Shown here: positions 62,542 through 64,000 of the stretch, piece by piece | Layout: every line of letters starts with the position of its first letter | How positions within the stretch are numbered: position 1 is the stretch's first letter | NCBI RefSeq assembly: GCF_024054175.1 | Contig: NZ_JAMXLA010000001.1 | Coordinates: 1,113,341-1,177,340 of the forward strand | Reading direction: 5' to 3' | Source of the DNA: Flavobacterium sp. NRK1 | GTDB taxonomy: Bacteria; Bacteroidota; Bacteroidia; Flavobacteriales; Flavobacteriaceae | DNA length: 64,000 nucleotides | Program-made: the position numbers and the translations under genes | Notes under the pieces: model-generated | Told to the model about the DNA's origin: nothing | The model's database searches: none | Seen by the model: the letters and a program-made list of their open reading frames with translations, nothing else

Positions 62542-62552
62542 TTAGTATTTAA

Positions 62553-62583
62553 GAAAACGTTTTCGTAAATTTGGGCAAATATA
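62553..62583 (-). promoter_or_regulatory. gdhA promoter and palindromic operator candidate
   Basis: The minus-strand TATATTTG (plus 62576-62583) is an exact -7 match. Just downstream, 24 bp before the ATG, is the perfect 12-bp palindrome GAAAACGTTTTC (62553-62564). The central CG dyad is reminiscent of LacI-family operators. It lies around the predicted transcript start, suggesting repression. Confidence 0.6.
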
Positions 62584-62760
62584 CAGTTTTATCAAAATTA
62601 TGTATATAAACCTCACAAAATTGTTTTCTCCTCTAGTTTTACAGCTAATTTATTCAATATGTTTAACCTGAAGATTATCTAACAACTATTTATACCGCAT
62701 TTTAACAAAATTTTCGCAGTCATAAATCACTCAATCGTTGTATACTATTATAAAAAAGAA

Positions 62761-62810
62761 AAACATTTAAGCCCATGATATCTTTAAATGAAGTCAGAGC
62801 TTAAATGTTT
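62761..62810 (-). terminator. intrinsic terminator of minus-strand gene
   Basis: Perfect 12-bp arms AAACATTTAAGC and GCTTAAATGTTT around a 26-nt loop. On the minus strand it is followed by a T-rich tail (TTTCTTTTTTAT). It lies 37 bp after the stop of the gene at 62848. The rest of the 318-bp gap 62530-62847 holds only the gdhA promoter region. Confidence 0.75.
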
Positions 62811-62847
62811 ATTACGACTAAAGGATTTTATAAAATCAATTCAGCAA

Positions 62848-63255
62848 TTATCCTATCATAATTCCATCTTTAAATAAGATAGGTACTTCAGACACAAAAT
62901 CTTCGTGTATAGAATGCGCTTTAAACGTATAGGTTTTATCATAAAGCACATTATTTATAAAATACGTAACCATAAACTGGTTATCCAGCACAAGCACACT
63001 GTCTTCTATAAGTTCTATTTTAACTACAGATACCGGGGGAATCTCTACAAAAGCATGTCGCAGCATTGAGGTTTTGCGTGGTTCGCCATTTATAATTCCC
63101 GATGCGCTCGATACTACCATAGCACCCTCAAGGGTATAATCGCTGTCGTTTATAAGGTAGGCATACCAGGTTTTTTGCATAAAATCGTCGTTCCATTCCT
63201 GTACTGCTGCTATATATACATTTTCTACCTTCGGAATTATTATATCTTTTTTCAT
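62848..63255 (-). CDS. small conserved protein upstream of gdhA, unknown
   Basis: A 135-aa cytoplasmic protein (MKKDIIIPKVENVYIAAVQE, NDDFMQKTWYAYLINDSDYT, MVTYFINNVLYDKTYTFKAH). No signal peptide, no metal motif and no domain I can name. Similar proteins sit near pheS in Flavobacteriia as I recall, sometimes mislabelled as a PheS subunit. Composition and start are good, so the gene is real; role open. Confidence 0.72.
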   Translation of the reverse strand: MKKDIIIPKVENVYIAAVQEWNDDFMQKTWYAYLINDSDYTLEGAMVVSSASGIINGEPRKTSMLRHAFVEIPPVSVVKIELIEDSVLVLDNQFMVTYFINNVLYDKTYTFKAHSIHEDFVSEVPILFKDGIMIG

Positions 63256-63391
63256 TTTTATAAGGCTTAGAGGTACAAAGATAGCTTAAATACCCAATTT
63301 GTAAAAGGCATATAAGTAACTGTACTTTGTGTTTTCTTTAGGAAAAATCAGTGTTTAATTTCTATAACTTTAAGTTACTAAAAATCATTGT

Positions 63392-63859
63392 ATGAAACTA
63401 ATGCAAATTACCTGTCTTTCGCTTATTATGGCTCTCATAATTGGCTGCAAAGACGACAGCAAAAAACCACAGGGGCCTCAGGATCGTGAAACCGTGCCGG
63501 AAGCCATTACAGATACTCTTGCCGATACCGCACATAACAGCCAGAATTCACTGGACTGGGCAGGTACTTACAGCGGTGTAACACCTTGTGCCGACTGCCC
63601 CGGAATGAAAACCGACATTACATTAAACAGCGATAATACCTACAGCCTGCAGGAGCAATATCTTGAAAAAGAGAAAACACCCCGAAGCTTTAAAGGGTCT
63701 TTTACCTGGGATAATGACAAAAGTGTAATTACGCTTGATGCGGAAGGCGACCACCATAAATTTAAAGTGATGGAAGGCAGCCTGAGGATACTCGACAAAT
63801 TTGGCGATGAAAAACAGGGTGGAAAACCCGAAGATTTTGTACTGCCGAAAGTGAAGTAA
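63392..63859 (+). CDS. NlpE-like outer-membrane lipoprotein
   Basis: A 155-aa lipoprotein: lipobox LIIGC (Cys19), linker, then an NlpE N-terminal-type barrel. The diagnostic segment is WAGTYSGVTPCADCPGMKTD followed by ITLNSDNTYSLQEQYLEKEK (residues about 55-95). The CADC pair matches the conserved CxxC of NlpE, which binds copper and signals surface contact through Cpx in enterics; no CpxRA is known in this phylum, so only the fold is claimed. The C-terminal OB domain is missing, so it is shorter than NlpE. Confidence 0.88.
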   Translation: MKLMQITCLSLIMALIIGCKDDSKKPQGPQDRETVPEAITDTLADTAHNSQNSLDWAGTYSGVTPCADCPGMKTDITLNSDNTYSLQEQYLEKEKTPRSFKGSFTWDNDKSVITLDAEGDHHKFKVMEGSLRILDKFGDEKQGGKPEDFVLPKVK

Positions 63860-63863
63860 AAAG

Positions 63864-63885
63864 AAACCCACCTAATGGTGGGTTT
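63864..63885. terminator. bidirectional terminator
   Basis: AAACCCACC, TAAT, GGTGGGTTT, between the convergent NlpE-like gene and pheS. Confidence 0.85.
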
Positions 63886-63890
63886 ATATA

Positions 63891-64000
<110 letters not shown>

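Overview
The window looks like the chromosome of a member of the Flavobacteriaceae, probably Flavobacterium or a close relative. The DNA is AT-rich. Promoters fit the Bacteroidota -7 consensus TAnnTTTG, and no Shine-Dalgarno sequences stand out. Proteins include a PorZ-like type IX secretion component with a C-terminal sorting domain, many SPII lipoproteins, and housekeeping genes in flavobacterial neighbourhoods (ileS, a DksA-like gene, lspA, uvrC next to a patatin, recO next to porZ, a partial pheS).

1-25.0 kb is host chromosome. It starts with a partial RCC1-repeat protein and two tandem receptor-L-domain lipoproteins, then ileS with a DksA-like gene. A cluster of palindromic repeats that brackets a GIY-YIG nuclease gene follows, then lspA, a 5-formyl-THF cyclo-ligase, an AspA/AstE-type deacylase, uvrC, a patatin/beta-barrel protein and an amino-acid permease. 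Between 17.4 and 19.1 kb is a REP/RAYT island: a Y1-family tyrosine transposase flanked by inverted REP palindromes, beside a gene that appears frameshifted. A cystathionine synthase/lyase, a DsbA-family protein and a third L-domain lipoprotein complete the region.

25.1-55.46 kb is a prophage-like element of about 30 kb. It has an S24 repressor with a palindromic operator inside a divergent promoter, a small replication module (OB-fold proteins, a DUF1376 protein), both terminase subunits, tail genes with a 957-aa tape measure, a ClpP-type prohead protease, major capsid protein, portal, connector, a 1280-aa fibre, holin, M15 endolysin and a spanin-like protein. I see no integrase, transposase or excisionase and no att duplication. 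The order of head and tail genes is unusual. The same palindromic repeats found in the host chromosome have invaded at least six of its intergenic spaces, yet every structural gene is open. It also carries two Panacea-domain toxin-antitoxin loci (an MqsR-like toxin with an MqsA-Panacea fusion, and a PemK/MazF-like candidate toxin with a stand-alone Panacea protein) and an opposite-strand cargo gene for a secreted protein.

55.46-64 kb returns to host genes: recO directly abutting the phage spanin, porZ, four tandem near-identical genes for 203-residue secreted proteins, gdhA with a palindrome near its promoter, a small conserved protein, an NlpE-like lipoprotein and the 3' end of pheS. The most interesting candidates are the integrase-less, repeat-invaded phage element (cryptic prophage or domesticated/GTA-like), its two Panacea modules, and the repeat systems tied to small nuclease or transposase genes.
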